NCBI GenBank assembly: GCA_011321845.1
Contig: DROQ01000246.1
Location: 1 to 57,836 of the forward strand
Direction of reading: 5' to 3'
DNA: 57,836 nucleotides
Source of the DNA: Planctomycetota bacterium
Lineage (GTDB): Bacteria > Planctomycetota > UBA1135 > GCA-002748355
Shown here: piece after piece, positions 7,171-16,220 of the stretch
Numbering within the stretch: position 1 is the first letter of the stretch
Layout: each line of letters opens with the position of its first letter
The notes under the pieces: generated by a model
The model's database searches: none
The model's input: the letters and a program-made list of their open reading frames with translations, nothing else
What the model was told of the DNA's origin: nothing
Program-made: the position numbers and the translations under genes

Positions 7171-8213
7171 TGGAAGCCTGGGAAGCACAGAACGCCTGGC
7201 TCGGAGCCGAGGGCGAGGACTCGGATGTCGTCATCAGCACCCGCGTCCGCCTGGCCCGGAACATCGAGGGCTTCTCCTTCTCCCCCAAACTGGAACCCAA
7301 GGAAGCCCAAGGCCTGGTCGAGCTCTGCCAAAACCGCCTCGCCCCCCTCGCCAAGGAAGAAGGCTGGGAGTGGGTGGACCTCCAAACCCTGAGCCCCATC
7401 GCCCGCCAGGTCCTCGTCGAGCGCCGCCTCATCAGCAGGGAACTCAAGGGAAAGAACCTCCCCAGCGCGGTCCTGCACGACCCCATCGCGACGGTCAGCC
7501 TGATGATTGGAGAGGAGGATCACCTGAGATTGCAGGTTTTCCGCTCCGGCCTGGCCCTCGGCCAGGCTTTCGACACCGCCAACCAGATCGACGACCGGAT
7601 CGCGGACTGCCTTCCCCTCTCCTTTTCCCACAAGTTCGGCTTCTTGACCACCTGCCCCACCAACACCGGGACGGGGATGCGGGTCTCGGTCATGTTGCAC
7701 CTTCCTGCCCTGGCCCTCACCCAGAAGGAGATCCAAAAGGCGACCAACTCCATGCAGGAAATGGGAATGACCGTCCGCGGCCCTTACGGTGAAGGAAGCC
7801 AGGCCTCCGGCGACCTTTTCCAGATTTCCAACCAGCGAACCCTGGGAGCCAGCGAAGGGGAACTCATCCAGAGCCTGGAAAACGCGGTGCACACCATGAT
7901 CCGCTGGGAACGCAAGCTCCGGGCGGACCTGGGGGAGAACGCAAACTTCCTCAAGGACCGGGTCTACCGCGCCCTCGGCGTCCTCTCCAGCGCCCACATC
8001 CTCAGCTCGAGCGAGGCCCTCGACCTTCTCTCCATGCTCCGCCTGGGGAGGTTTTACGACCTCCCGGGCCTCCCCTCCCGCGCGACCTGGAACCGGCTCT
8101 TCCTCCTGACCCAGCCTGGCCACCTGATGGAAAACGCGGGTCAGGAACTCGACCCGGGAGAGCGGGATTTCGCCCGAGCAGCCCTGGTGCGCGAGATTCT
8201 GGCCAAAGGATGA
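7170..8213 (+). CDS. mcsB: Protein arginine kinase
   Basis: This 347-residue phosphagen-kinase-fold enzyme phosphorylates arginines on proteins and so marks them for ClpCP degradation. Family motifs are present: STRVRLARN (residues 23-31), the guanidino-recognition block MIGEEDHLR (112-120), the active-site cysteine in TCPTNTGTGMR (Cys162), RGPYGEGS, and FQISNQRTLG in the nucleotide-binding part. The length fits full McsB, including the C-terminal phosphoarginine-binding region. It is translationally coupled to mcsA, and clpC follows after a 205-bp gap. The family is found outside Firmicutes, so its presence is not odd in itself. Confidence 0.93.
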   Translation: MEAWEAQNAWLGAEGEDSDVVISTRVRLARNIEGFSFSPKLEPKEAQGLVELCQNRLAPLAKEEGWEWVDLQTLSPIARQVLVERRLISRELKGKNLPSAVLHDPIATVSLMIGEEDHLRLQVFRSGLALGQAFDTANQIDDRIADCLPLSFSHKFGFLTTCPTNTGTGMRVSVMLHLPALALTQKEIQKATNSMQEMGMTVRGPYGEGSQASGDLFQISNQRTLGASEGELIQSLENAVHTMIRWERKLRADLGENANFLKDRVYRALGVLSSAHILSSSEALDLLSMLRLGRFYDLPGLPSRATWNRLFLLTQPGHLMENAGQELDPGERDFARAALVREILAKG

Positions 8214-8418
8214 GGCTATTTCCTTGACCCGACGGGCATTTTCCCATCATCTTGGAGGATGGGTCAATTGAGAATTGCCGTTGGCCGATCTATAGACTTG
8301 ACAGCGAAAGCGGGTCGGCGGCCCGGAAAATCGAGCGATGCGCTGACCTGCATCGACGTTTTCCCTGCCCGTTCTACCCCACAACGAAACCCCTAGAGGG
8401 GAATCCCCGGAGGACTGC
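8214..8418. promoter_or_regulatory. clpC leader region with a hairpin related to the 13-bp-module array
   Basis: A 205-bp gap between mcsB and clpC. It holds a small stem CCCATC (8243-8248)/GATGGG (8258-8263) without a T run, and the short palindrome CAATT-GAG-AATTG just after it. Close to clpC, GAAACCCCTAGAGGGGAATCC (from 8386) is a hairpin resembling module A-B of the array at 3996-4190. It is preceded by CGACGTTTTCCC (8355-8366), similar to the B' module. The Shine-Dalgarno GGAGG at 8409-8413 is well placed for the ATG at 8419. No CtsR-type heptad repeats were noticed. No -10/-35 pair is convincing. Confidence 0.4.
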
Positions 8419-10950
8419 ATGTTTGATCGATTCACCGACCGCGCCAAGAAGGTGATGAGCCTGGCGCGGCAAGAAGCCCAGAAATTCAACCACGAGTACA
8501 TCGGTACCGAGCACATCCTCCTCGGCCTCGTCCAAGAGGGGAACGGGGTCGCCGCCAATGTCCTCCAGAAGTTGGGGGTTGATCTGGACAAAATCCGGAC
8601 CGAGGTCGAAAAGATCGTCAAGTCCGGCCCCACGATGGCGACCATGAGCAACCTCCCCTTCACCCCCCGGGCGAAGAAGGTCCTCGAACTCGCCATGGAA
8701 GAGGCGAGTCAGCTCGGTCATAGCTACATCGGCACCGAACATCTCCTCCTCGGCCTGATCAAGGAGAACGAGGGGATCGCGGCCCAGGTCCTCCTCAATC
8801 TGAGGATCAAGCTGGAGGACGTCCGCTCCCAGGTCCTGGAGTTCCTCGGAGCCGACGCGGCCGACAGCGACGAAGCCGACAGCAGCGACATCGGCGGGAC
8901 CGCCCCGGCCGGCAAGTCCAAGACCCCCGCCCTCGACACCTTCGGCCGCGACCTGACCGAGCTGGCCAAGGAAACCAAGCTGGACCCCGTGATCGGGCGC
9001 CACCTCGAGATCGAGCGCGTCATCCAGATCCTCTGCCGCCGCACCAAGAACAACCCGGTCCTCCTCGGCGAGGCCGGCGTCGGCAAGACGGCCATCGTCG
9101 AGGGCCTTGCCCAGGACATCGTCCGTGGCAACGTCCCCGAGATCCTCCGCGGCAAGCGCCTGGTCGTCCTCGACCTGGCCATGATGGTCGCCGGGACCAA
9201 GTACCGCGGCCAGTTCGAGGAGCGCATCAAGGCGGTCATGACCGAGGTGCGGCGCGCGCGGGATGTCATCCTCTTCATCGACGAGCTGCACACCCTGGTG
9301 GGCGCGGGCGGGGCCGAAGGCGCCATCGACGCCAGCAACGTCCTCAAGCCCGCCCTCTCCCGCGGCGAGATCCAGTGCATCGGGGCCACCACCCTGGACG
9401 AATACCGCAAATACATCGAGAAGGACGGAGCCCTGGAGCGGCGCTTCCAGACCGTCATGGTCGAACCCCCGACCAAGGAGCAGGCCGTCCAGATCCTGAG
9501 CGGACTCCGGGACAAGTACGAGGCCCACCACAGGGTCCAGTACACCGACGACGCCCTCGAGACCGCCGTGGAGCTGAGCACGCGCTACATCCAGGGGCGT
9601 TTCCTCCCCGACAAGGCCATCGACGTCATCGACGAGGCCGGGGCAAGGATGCGTATCCGCAACATGACCCAACCGCCCGATATCCAGGAGCTGGAAAAAG
9701 AGATCCACGATCTGGAAAAAGAAAAGGAGGAGTCCGTCGCCAACCAGGACTTCGAACGGGCGGCCGCCCTCAGGGACAAGGCCTACCATCTCCGCAAAAA
9801 GAAGGAGCAGATCCAGAAGGAGTGGAGGGAGCGCGAAGCCAGCTGCGAGACGGGAGGCATCGTCGACAAGGACGTGATCGCCGAGACCGTCTCCAAGATG
9901 ACGCAGATCCCTCTCAACCGGTTGGAGAAGGCCGAGGCCGAACGCCTCCTCCAGATGGAGGGGGAGATCCAGCGCGAGGTCATCAACCAGGACCGGGCGG
10001 TCACCGCGATCGCCAAGGCGGTGCGGCGCTCCCGCTCCGGCCTCAAGGATCCGAACCGGCCCATGGGCTCCTTCCTCTTCCTCGGCCCCTCCGGCGTCGG
10101 GAAGACCCACCTTTCGAAATCCCTGGCCAAGTTCATGTTCGGAGACGAGGACGCGATCATCCAGATCGACATGTCCGAATACATGGAGAAGCACAACGCC
10201 TCCCGCCTGGTCGGCGCGCCTCCGGGCTACGTGGGCTACGAAGAGGGTGGACACCTGACCGAGAAGGTCCGGCGCAGGCCCTACTCCGTCGTCCTCCTCG
10301 ACGAGATCGAGAAGGCCCACCCGGACATCTTCAACATGCTGCTCCAGGTCATGGAGGAGGGTCGCCTGACCGACTCCTTCGGGCGTCAGATCGACTTCCG
10401 CAACGTCATCTTGATCATGACCTCCAACATCGGAGCCAACCTGATCAAGAACTCCTCCGGTCTGGGCTTCCAGAAACGGGACTCCGAGCACAGCTATGAG
10501 AAGATGCGGGAGATGGTGCTGGTGGAGGTCGAACGGCACTTCCGCCCCGAGTTCCTCAACCGCCTCGACGACATCATCGTCTTCAACCAGCTCCAACGCG
10601 AGGACCTCGACCACATCGTCAAGATCGAGCTGAAAAAGGTGCAGGAACGCCTCGGCGAACGCAAGATCGAGATCGAGCTGAACGACGAGGCCATGACCTA
10701 CCTGGTCGAGAAGGGCTTCCACGTGGAGCACGGAGCGCGGCCCCTCCGCAGGGCCATCGAGCAGCACCTCGAGGATCCCCTGGCCGAGGAGGTCCTCCGG
10801 GGCCACTTCGACGAGGGCGCCAAGCTCTCGGTCACGGTCGAGGATGGCAAGTTGGCCTTCGAGTCCCACCCCCTCCCCAGGGAAGAACCCGAGGAGGAGA
10901 AAAAGGAGGAAGAAGAGGTCCAGGGAGTCGGTGAGGACGACGGGAAATAG
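8419..10950 (+). CDS. clpC: ATP-dependent Clp protease ATP-binding subunit ClpC
   Basis: This 843-residue AAA+ unfoldase feeds substrates, including arginine-phosphorylated proteins, to ClpP. Two N-domain repeats cover residues 1-75 and 80-145, each with the YIGTEH(I/L)LLGL motif. AAA module 1 has Walker A GEAGVGKT at 217-224 and Walker [11 protein letters not shown]. The middle region has a UVR-like segment (about 430-465) that contacts McsA-type adaptors. AAA module 2 has Walker A GPSGVGKT at 556-563. The acidic C-terminal tail is rich in Glu and Lys. The GGAGG at 8409 supports the ATG start. clpP is not in the window. Confidence 0.95.
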   Translation: MFDRFTDRAKKVMSLARQEAQKFNHEYIGTEHILLGLVQEGNGVAANVLQKLGVDLDKIRTEVEKIVKSGPTMATMSNLPFTPRAKKVLELAMEEASQLGHSYIGTEHLLLGLIKENEGIAAQVLLNLRIKLEDVRSQVLEFLGADAADSDEADSSDIGGTAPAGKSKTPALDTFGRDLTELAKETKLDPVIGRHLEIERVIQILCRRTKNNPVLLGEAGVGKTAIVEGLAQDIVRGNVPEILRGKRLVVLDLAMMVAGTKYRGQFEERIKAVMTEVRRARDVILFIDELHTLVGAGGAEGAIDASNVLKPALSRGEIQCIGATTLDEYRKYIEKDGALERRFQTVMVEPPTKEQAVQILSGLRDKYEAHHRVQYTDDALETAVELSTRYIQGRFLPDKAIDVIDEAGARMRIRNMTQPPDIQELEKEIHDLEKEKEESVANQDFERAAALRDKAYHLRKKKEQIQKEWREREASCETGGIVDKDVIAETVSKMTQIPLNRLEKAEAERLLQMEGEIQREVINQDRAVTAIAKAVRRSRSGLKDPNRPMGSFLFLGPSGVGKTHLSKSLAKFMFGDEDAIIQIDMSEYMEKHNASRLVGAPPGYVGYEEGGHLTEKVRRRPYSVVLLDEIEKAHPDIFNMLLQVMEEGRLTDSFGRQIDFRNVILIMTSNIGANLIKNSSGLGFQKRDSEHSYEKMREMVLVEVERHFRPEFLNRLDDIIVFNQLQREDLDHIVKIELKKVQERLGERKIEIELNDEAMTYLVEKGFHVEHGARPLRRAIEQHLEDPLAEEVLRGHFDEGAKLSVTVEDGKLAFESHPLPREEPEEEKKEEEEVQGVGEDDGK

Positions 10951-11033
10951 GGGCCCGTAGTTCTTCCAGGAACCTTTCCTTCTTTTTGGAATTTTCCGCC
11001 CCTAGCGGGATCGAAACGTCTCTGTTCTTTGAG

Positions 11034-12137
11034 ATGCGATTCGATCCCGCTTTGCCGTACTTACGCCTCGCCTGGTGCCTGGGTTTTTCGACCTCCTTGT
11101 CGCCCGACTGCCCTCACCCCCTCCTGGACAGAGATGGGGAAATTGAGAAATGGTTTGGACTGAGCGCGAGGGAGCTGGAGGAAAAAGGGCTGCCAAAGGC
11201 GGCCCGCAGGCGCCTTTTGGACAGGAACCGGGGCCGGGACATGGCCCTCGCCATGCTCCGGGAAACCGAGCGATTGGGGATGGGACTCCTCTGGCCGGGC
11301 CACCCCGATTGGCCCCGGGAGTTGGAAGAGCAGGCGGATGCCCCGCCCGTGCTCTGGTTCCTGGGAACGCCTTCGGCCCTGGACGCTGCCCTGTTCACCG
11401 TGGTCGGGACCCGGCACCCCAGCCCCTATGGAATCCAGGCAGGGACCCAGTTCTCCGAGGCCCTCGCGCTGGGTGGATGCCACATCGTCTCGGGGCTCGC
11501 CCGGGGAATCGACTCCATCGGACACCGGGCGGCTTTGAAAAACGGTAGCCCCACCATCGCGGTCCTTGGCTCCAGCCTTGACCAGCTCTATCCGCCCGAG
11601 AACAAGGAGCTGGCCCGCGGGATTCTCCGCGCGGGGGGGCTCCTTCTCAGCGAGTTCCCGCCGGGGCAGCAGGCCTTCAAAAACTCCTTTCCACGACGCA
11701 ACCGAATCCTCGCCTTCCTCGGCCGAGGGGTCCTCGTGGTCGAGGCCACCCTGCGCTCGGGGACTTTGATCACGGCGGAGTGGGCGGCCACGCGCGGGAA
11801 ACCGGTCTGGGCCATCCCGGGACCCTTTGGCAGCCCAAGTTCCCGCGGCTGCCACAAACTGATTCGGGAGGGGGCCTTCCTCGCGGACCACCCCGCCGGC
11901 CTCCTCCAGGATCTCGAGTTGGAGCCCCAAACCCCCGCGTTCTCCAGGGAGGGTCTAAGCGACCTGGACTTGCAAGTCCTCGAGCAGCTCCGGCAAGGCC
12001 CCACTCCCCCGGACGCCCTCTCCACAGCGACCCGATCCGAGATCCAACGGGTCCTCGCCTCCCTCGAGATCCTCAAGGCCAAGGGCCTCGTCCGTCGTCT
12101 CGAAGGCTCCCTCTACGCCCGCACGCGCTACTCGTGA
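11034..12137 (+). CDS. dprA: DNA-processing protein DprA
   Basis: A 367-residue member of the DprA/Smf family, which loads RecA on incoming single-stranded DNA during transformation. The Rossmann-like core shows VVGTRHPSPYG (near residue 121), SGLARGIDSIGHRAAL, VLGSSLDQLYPPEN, SEFPPGQQ, FPRRNRILAFLGRGVLVVEA and GTLITAEWA. The C-terminal winged-helix-like part (SDLDLQVLEQL to the end) is also present. I chose the first ATG at 11034; an in-frame TTG at 10986 would add 16 residues that do not resemble the family. Its last 10 bases overlap the end of the convergent KAS III gene. Confidence 0.92.
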   Translation: MRFDPALPYLRLAWCLGFSTSLSPDCPHPLLDRDGEIEKWFGLSARELEEKGLPKAARRRLLDRNRGRDMALAMLRETERLGMGLLWPGHPDWPRELEEQADAPPVLWFLGTPSALDAALFTVVGTRHPSPYGIQAGTQFSEALALGGCHIVSGLARGIDSIGHRAALKNGSPTIAVLGSSLDQLYPPENKELARGILRAGGLLLSEFPPGQQAFKNSFPRRNRILAFLGRGVLVVEATLRSGTLITAEWAATRGKPVWAIPGPFGSPSSRGCHKLIREGAFLADHPAGLLQDLELEPQTPAFSREGLSDLDLQVLEQLRQGPTPPDALSTATRSEIQRVLASLEILKAKGLVRRLEGSLYARTRYS

Positions 12138-13429
12138 ACGCGGGCCATCAGGGAGTTCCAGGAGTTGCCGGCCCCAAAGCTGAGGAGGAGGCAGTTCATG
12201 CCCGGCTCCAATTTTTTGACAGTGATCTCGCGGGAGGGAACCTTGATCTTGCCCTGGCCGTCACGCTTGGTCAGGGTCTGGTAACGGCCCTTTTGGCGCA
12301 GGCCTTCGTAGAGGGAGAGCCCCACGGAGGCGGCCGAGGTGTTGCCGTACTTGTGCAAAGTGATGTACATCCGTTCGAAGGGGATCTTCATCCCTTCGGC
12401 AAGTTCCTGGTTGAGGGAGAGGTTGGCGCTGTGGGGAACGAAGCAGTCGACCTTGGAGGCGAGGTAGGAGGCGATGGCCATGCGACGCTCCTTGTCCTTG
12501 ACTTCGTCCAAGCCCTGGATCGAGTCCAGACCCAATTCCTCGGGAGCGTCCTCGACAAGCCCGGCTGAGCGAAGGACCTCCAAGTATCCCTCGCGGGGTA
12601 CGGTCCCACGGACAAAGCGGTAGACCTTGCGCCCGTCCATCTTGAAGAACTGCATCCGATTCTCCTCGGGTCCTCCAAAGAACTCGGGGGGATAGAGAGC
12701 CTTGCGGGCTTCGAGAGGTTCGAGGTCCACTCCGATGTCCCTTCCCAGGAAGTTGAAGGGATCGTTCTCGGGATTGAGGGGACCTTTCTGGTAGATCGCA
12801 TCCGCCGTCAGGGGATCCGTCCGAGAGAAAAAGGAGAGGAGTTCCATCTGCGGAAAGACGGAAACCCCGCTCGGCCTTGGATCCTTGGAGAGGACGCAGG
12901 CGGTCCCGGCATCCCCGAGCAGGATGGCGTCCCGATCCGACCAATCCACCATGCGGGTGGCCACGTCCGCGCCCACCACGAGGATGTTCGAAAAGGTCCC
13001 TCCCCGGATCATCCCCATCGCCATGCCCATCGCTCCGAGCCAGCTCGCGCAACCCATCTGGAGATCCAAGGCGCCGGCCCGGTACATCCGAAGTCGACCC
13101 CTCTCGTCCTTGCCAAAAGCCCCCTGGATTCGAGAAGCCCCCGCGGGATAGATCTGGGGGTTGGTATTGGTCGCGAAGAGCACCATTTCGATGTCTTCCG
13201 GCTCCATCCCCGAAAGCTCCAAAGCCTCCTTCGCGGCCTCGTAGCCCAGATCCGTCGCCCACTTGTCGGAGTCGGCCACATGACGTTGCAAGATCCCCGT
13301 GTGCTCGGAGATCCATTGGGCGCTCGTCCGCAACCAGGGCATGCCCTTTTCGAGAGCTTCGTTGGTCAGGCATCGGTCGGGGATCGATACTCCCAAACCA
13401 CGCATCCAAACTCGAACCTGATCACTCAT
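12128..13429 (-). CDS. 3-oxoacyl-ACP synthase III (KAS III/FabH-like)
   Basis: The 433-residue protein has a thiolase fold. Catalytic residues are visible: Cys127 in DLQMGCASW, His in FVPHSANLSLN (the usual PHQAN site), and Asn in YGNTSAAS. MDGRKVYRF and the C-terminal LLLSFGAGNSWNSLM also match FabH. It is about 100 residues longer than E. coli FabH, with extra sequence around residues 200-260 and before the His motif, so it may not be the housekeeping initiator. I use the ATG at 13429; an ATG at 13441 would add four residues. It is the last gene of a minus-strand operon with a leucine-dehydrogenase-like enzyme and a thioesterase, which suggests branched-chain acyl starters. The substrate is inferred. 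Confidence 0.85.
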   Translation of the reverse strand: MSDQVRVWMRGLGVSIPDRCLTNEALEKGMPWLRTSAQWISEHTGILQRHVADSDKWATDLGYEAAKEALELSGMEPEDIEMVLFATNTNPQIYPAGASRIQGAFGKDERGRLRMYRAGALDLQMGCASWLGAMGMAMGMIRGGTFSNILVVGADVATRMVDWSDRDAILLGDAGTACVLSKDPRPSGVSVFPQMELLSFFSRTDPLTADAIYQKGPLNPENDPFNFLGRDIGVDLEPLEARKALYPPEFFGGPEENRMQFFKMDGRKVYRFVRGTVPREGYLEVLRSAGLVEDAPEELGLDSIQGLDEVKDKERRMAIASYLASKVDCFVPHSANLSLNQELAEGMKIPFERMYITLHKYGNTSAASVGLSLYEGLRQKGRYQTLTKRDGQGKIKVPSREITVKKLEPGMNCLLLSFGAGNSWNSLMARVHE

Positions 13430-13433
13430 CCCA

Positions 13434-13619
13434 TTACCCATCCAAGAAGAGGTATTCCGTCCCCAACATCACAAAGAAACCCAGGACAAGCCAGGCAAAG
13501 AACACAAGCATCTTTGTGAGCAGAGTTTTCAAGAAAGGCCCTTCTCCCTTTCTTCCTCCAAGAAAGGCGAGGCAGCCCAGAAACAACGTCAAAAGGGCGA
13601 CAATGATACGGAAGATCAT
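13434..13619 (-). CDS. Small membrane protein of unknown function
   Basis: This 61-residue protein is mostly two hydrophobic segments: IIVALLTLFLGCLAFLG near the N-terminus and MLVFFAWLVLGFFVML near the C-terminus, joined by a short basic loop (GRKGEGPFLKTLLTK). Its ATG overlaps the stop of the upstream membrane-protein gene (ATGA at 13616-13619), and it ends right before the KAS III start, so it is very likely translated as part of this operon. No family is recognised. It could be a small partner of the upstream membrane protein. Confidence 0.65.
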   Translation of the reverse strand: MIFRIIVALLTLFLGCLAFLGGRKGEGPFLKTLLTKMLVFFAWLVLGFFVMLGTEYLFLDG

Positions 13620-14485
13620 TCCTCCCCCCCAGGTTCGGGTTGGCGAGATCGAGCCAGTTGGTCACGGAGCCCCAACGCGTCCCTCTCCCGAAGAGTAAAG
13701 AGATCTGCGAGGATGGCGAAGTTTAAAAGGCCCGCGATGGAGATCAACGTCATCCCGAGTTCGAAATGAGGGTTGTCCCGTTGCACCTCCAAAGGCCCCA
13801 GGAGGACCGATGCGAGGAAGGTAGGGATCCCCAAACCGGTTTGCCCGGCCCACCACCAATAGTGCAGTGGTCGGTCCACTCCACGAAGCTCCGAGAAAAA
13901 CAGCCCCATGGCGAAGAGCCCCATCAAGCCGGCGAAGACAAAGAACGCGGAGCGCTTGCGCCCTAGGACATAGTGCCCCCAGCCGGGAATCAACCATCCC
14001 AGCAGCAGGGCCCAGAGACGCCGTCCCTCCCCCACGCCCTTGAGCAGGCGGCTCCCTGCCAGGAGCCAGAGCCCCTCGGCGGCGAGCAAGGCGTTGAGCA
14101 CTCCGGCCATTCCCGTCAGAGCAAGGCCTAGATGCTCATAGGGCAGAGGCATCTTGAGCACCCGGAGCACCTCGGGATCCCTCGGCACCCCACCTCCATT
14201 CCCCTTGACCAGCCAGAGCAGGGTCATCTCACCCAGGTTACCGGCCTCCGGAAGCATATGAACGGGGAGGAAGTGCAAGACAGCCAGGTTCCCGCTGAAG
14301 GGGTTTTCCGTAAAAGCGAAGAGCCTCTCCCCCAGGAGGATCCAGCCGACCAGGGTCATCAGGCTGACCACTCCAAAACCGATCCATCCTGCCTTCGCCC
14401 TCCCCATGAGGAGCTGGGCCCCCCCTGGAAACAGGAGACCGGCGAAGAGGGCGTGGAATGGGCGTCTTTGCGTTTCGTGGCTCAT
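13616..14485 (-). CDS. Polytopic membrane protein with duplicated PGxGxxxxGR motif
   Basis: The protein has 289 residues and about five to seven predicted membrane segments. Two related blocks are visible: LLFPGGAQLLMGRAKAGWIG at about residues 17-36 and LIPGWGHYVLGRKRSAFFVF near 165-184. Each is a small loop (PGxGxxxxGR) leading into a transmembrane helix, similar to TM2-domain-like proteins. The function is unknown. It lies between the thioesterase (54-bp gap) and the small membrane protein (4-bp overlap) in the KAS III operon, so a role in the envelope or lipids is possible but unproven. Confidence 0.7.
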   Translation of the reverse strand: MSHETQRRPFHALFAGLLFPGGAQLLMGRAKAGWIGFGVVSLMTLVGWILLGERLFAFTENPFSGNLAVLHFLPVHMLPEAGNLGEMTLLWLVKGNGGGVPRDPEVLRVLKMPLPYEHLGLALTGMAGVLNALLAAEGLWLLAGSRLLKGVGEGRRLWALLLGWLIPGWGHYVLGRKRSAFFVFAGLMGLFAMGLFFSELRGVDRPLHYWWWAGQTGLGIPTFLASVLLGPLEVQRDNPHFELGMTLISIAGLLNFAILADLFTLRERDALGLRDQLARSRQPEPGGEE

Positions 14486-14539
14486 GCGAAGCGGAGGATC
14501 ATAACGAGGGGACCCTCACAAGGAATGGGCTTTCGACCC

Positions 14540-14971
14540 TCAGTTTCCGGATGAGAAGAATTCTTTTTCGACCCGGACCGGTCGACCACGAGGCCCCAGA
14601 AGGGCCAAACGGGTCCTGGCGCTGGCCAAAAGGGGACCTCTTTTCCCCTCGGGATCCACCCGAAACAGGCGGTAGGCCAAGGAAATCGAGGCCTTTCCCA
14701 GCTTTTCGAGCCGGGTCTCGATCTCGATCCAATCGTCGTAGCGGGCGGAGACATGGTATTGGATCTCCACCGAAGTCACGGCGAGGGCCAGCCCCTCCTC
14801 CTCCATGGAACGGTAGCTCCTGCCCTGTTCCCGCATCCACTCGGTGCGGCCCTCCTCGATCCAGGGGATGTAGGCCCCATGGTAGGCCACCCCCATCTGG
14901 TCCGTATCGGCGTAGCGCACCCGAAGCCGATGGACCCCTACATGCGTACGAAATCCTTCTGGAATTCCCAT
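14540..14971 (-). CDS. Acyl-CoA thioesterase, YbgC/FadM hotdog family
   Basis: A 143-residue single hotdog domain. The signature RVRYADTDQMGVAYHGAYIPWIEEGRTEWM at residues 17-46 (shown only as its key residues: catalytic Asp in the YADTDQ part, then H and the E-GR turn) is the 4HBT/YbgC active-site helix. YHVSARYDDWIEIETRL follows as the central strand pair. Enzymes of this type hydrolyse short or medium acyl-CoA or acyl-ACP thioesters in the cytoplasm. It starts 26 bases downstream of the leucine-dehydrogenase-like gene, which is consistent with co-transcription. Substrate not determinable from sequence. Confidence 0.85.
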   Translation of the reverse strand: MGIPEGFRTHVGVHRLRVRYADTDQMGVAYHGAYIPWIEEGRTEWMREQGRSYRSMEEEGLALAVTSVEIQYHVSARYDDWIEIETRLEKLGKASISLAYRLFRVDPEGKRGPLLASARTRLALLGPRGRPVRVEKEFFSSGN

Positions 14972-14997
14972 ACCCCCATCATGGCAGGGCCCGCGGC

Positions 14998-16083
14998 TCA
15001 GGGAAAGAAAACCCGCTTGGGCAGGGAGTGGAGCCTCGCCTCCGCCGCCTCGTCCGCGAACATCGTGGGGGTCTTGCCCTCCCTCTCGGCCTCCTCGAAG
15101 AGCCGAAAGAGCCGCTCCTCGATTTTGTCAATGGCCGCCGCCTGGTCCCGGTTTCCCGTCAGGTGGAAATTGGCCCCGAGGATCAACGCCCCGCTGTTGA
15201 TCACGAAATCCGGCGCCACGAGGATCTCACGCCCGGCAAGCTGCAGGCCATGCTCGGGTCCCGCGAGGATGTTGTTGGCCGAGCCCGCCACAGCCCGGCA
15301 CTTCAATCTCTCGACGGTCAGGTCGTGGAGGATCCCTCCCAGGGCACAGGGCACGAAGACATCGCAGGGCACATCGAAGATTTCCCCCGGATCGGTGAAG
15401 TCGATTCCCAGGGTATCGATGGCTTTCTCCAGCCGCTCCCGCTGGACCTCGGCCCCGACCACCGTTCCGCCCCGCGCGAGGATCCCCTGGGCGACCTTGT
15501 AACCGACCTCCCCAAACCCTTGCACCGCGAAGCGCAGCCCCTCCCAACTGGATTCCCCGGGATCGGCGGGGTAGCGCTCATCCTTACGCGCCAAGAACCG
15601 CAGAACCGCCCGGATCCCCGCGAGGACCCCCCTGGCCGTCGCGGCGGAGAGGTCCCCCGGCCCCCTGGGACCCGGAAGGGTGACGAATTCGGTGGTCTCC
15701 GCCATGGCGGCCAGTTCCTCCTCTCCCGTCCCCACGTCGGGCCCCGAGTAATAGCGCCCGCCCAGATTCTGGATGAACTCCCCCAACCGTCGGTAGACAA
15801 GCCTCAGATCCAGGCCGGGCCGGTCGATCAAGGCGACCTTGCCCCCGCCTCCCTGCACTCCGGTCAGGAGGCATTTGTTGGTCATGGCCTGGGAGAGCCG
15901 CATCACATCCCGCAAGGCCTCGGTTCCATTGCGATAGGGAAAACGCCGCACCCCACCGAAGGCCGGCCCCAAACGGGTGTCGTGAATGGCCAGGATGGCC
16001 GAGAACCCGATCGAGGGGTCCTGAATCAGCTGAATCTGCTCGTGGGAGGCCCCATCCAGGGTCTCAAGAAAACTTAGAGGCAT
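14998..16083 (-). CDS. Leu/Val/Phe/Glu-type amino acid dehydrogenase (leucine dehydrogenase-like)
   Basis: This 361-residue protein has the length of Bacillus leucine dehydrogenase, which deaminates branched-chain amino acids to 2-oxo acids with NAD. Catalytic residues are present: Lys70 in MTNK, Lys82 in GGGGK, and Asp116 in SGPDVGTGE. The NAD domain shows VQGFGEVGYKVA, and the later CALGGILHD and GSANNIL blocks are typical. I chose the ATG at 16083 because homology begins there; an ATG at 16185 adds 34 residues that do not fit. It is first in the operon with a thioesterase and KAS III. Exact amino-acid preference is inferred. Confidence 0.87.
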   Translation of the reverse strand: MPLSFLETLDGASHEQIQLIQDPSIGFSAILAIHDTRLGPAFGGVRRFPYRNGTEALRDVMRLSQAMTNKCLLTGVQGGGGKVALIDRPGLDLRLVYRRLGEFIQNLGGRYYSGPDVGTGEEELAAMAETTEFVTLPGPRGPGDLSAATARGVLAGIRAVLRFLARKDERYPADPGESSWEGLRFAVQGFGEVGYKVAQGILARGGTVVGAEVQRERLEKAIDTLGIDFTDPGEIFDVPCDVFVPCALGGILHDLTVERLKCRAVAGSANNILAGPEHGLQLAGREILVAPDFVINSGALILGANFHLTGNRDQAAAIDKIEERLFRLFEEAEREGKTPTMFADEAAEARLHSLPKRVFFP

Positions 16084-16220
16084 CGGGGAACCGCCGGGGG
16101 ATGAGACAAAACCGCAAAGACAACCAAGTCTACCCCCTGACATTCCGGGAAGAAGGGAGAAGGGAATCCGTCGCAGTCTTTTCAACCTCGGCTTATGATC
16201 CGCTCCCTATGGTCCAAGCA

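Noticed and set aside
8298..8303. TTGACA as a -35 box for clpC
   Set aside because: No acceptable -10 hexamer lies 16-18 bases downstream; the following sequence is GC-rich.
8374..10869. 831-codon open frame on the minus strand across clpC
   Set aside because: It is fully antisense to clpC and rich in Asp, Glu, Leu and Gly as expected for the reverse of GC-rich codons. No family match and no start region of its own.
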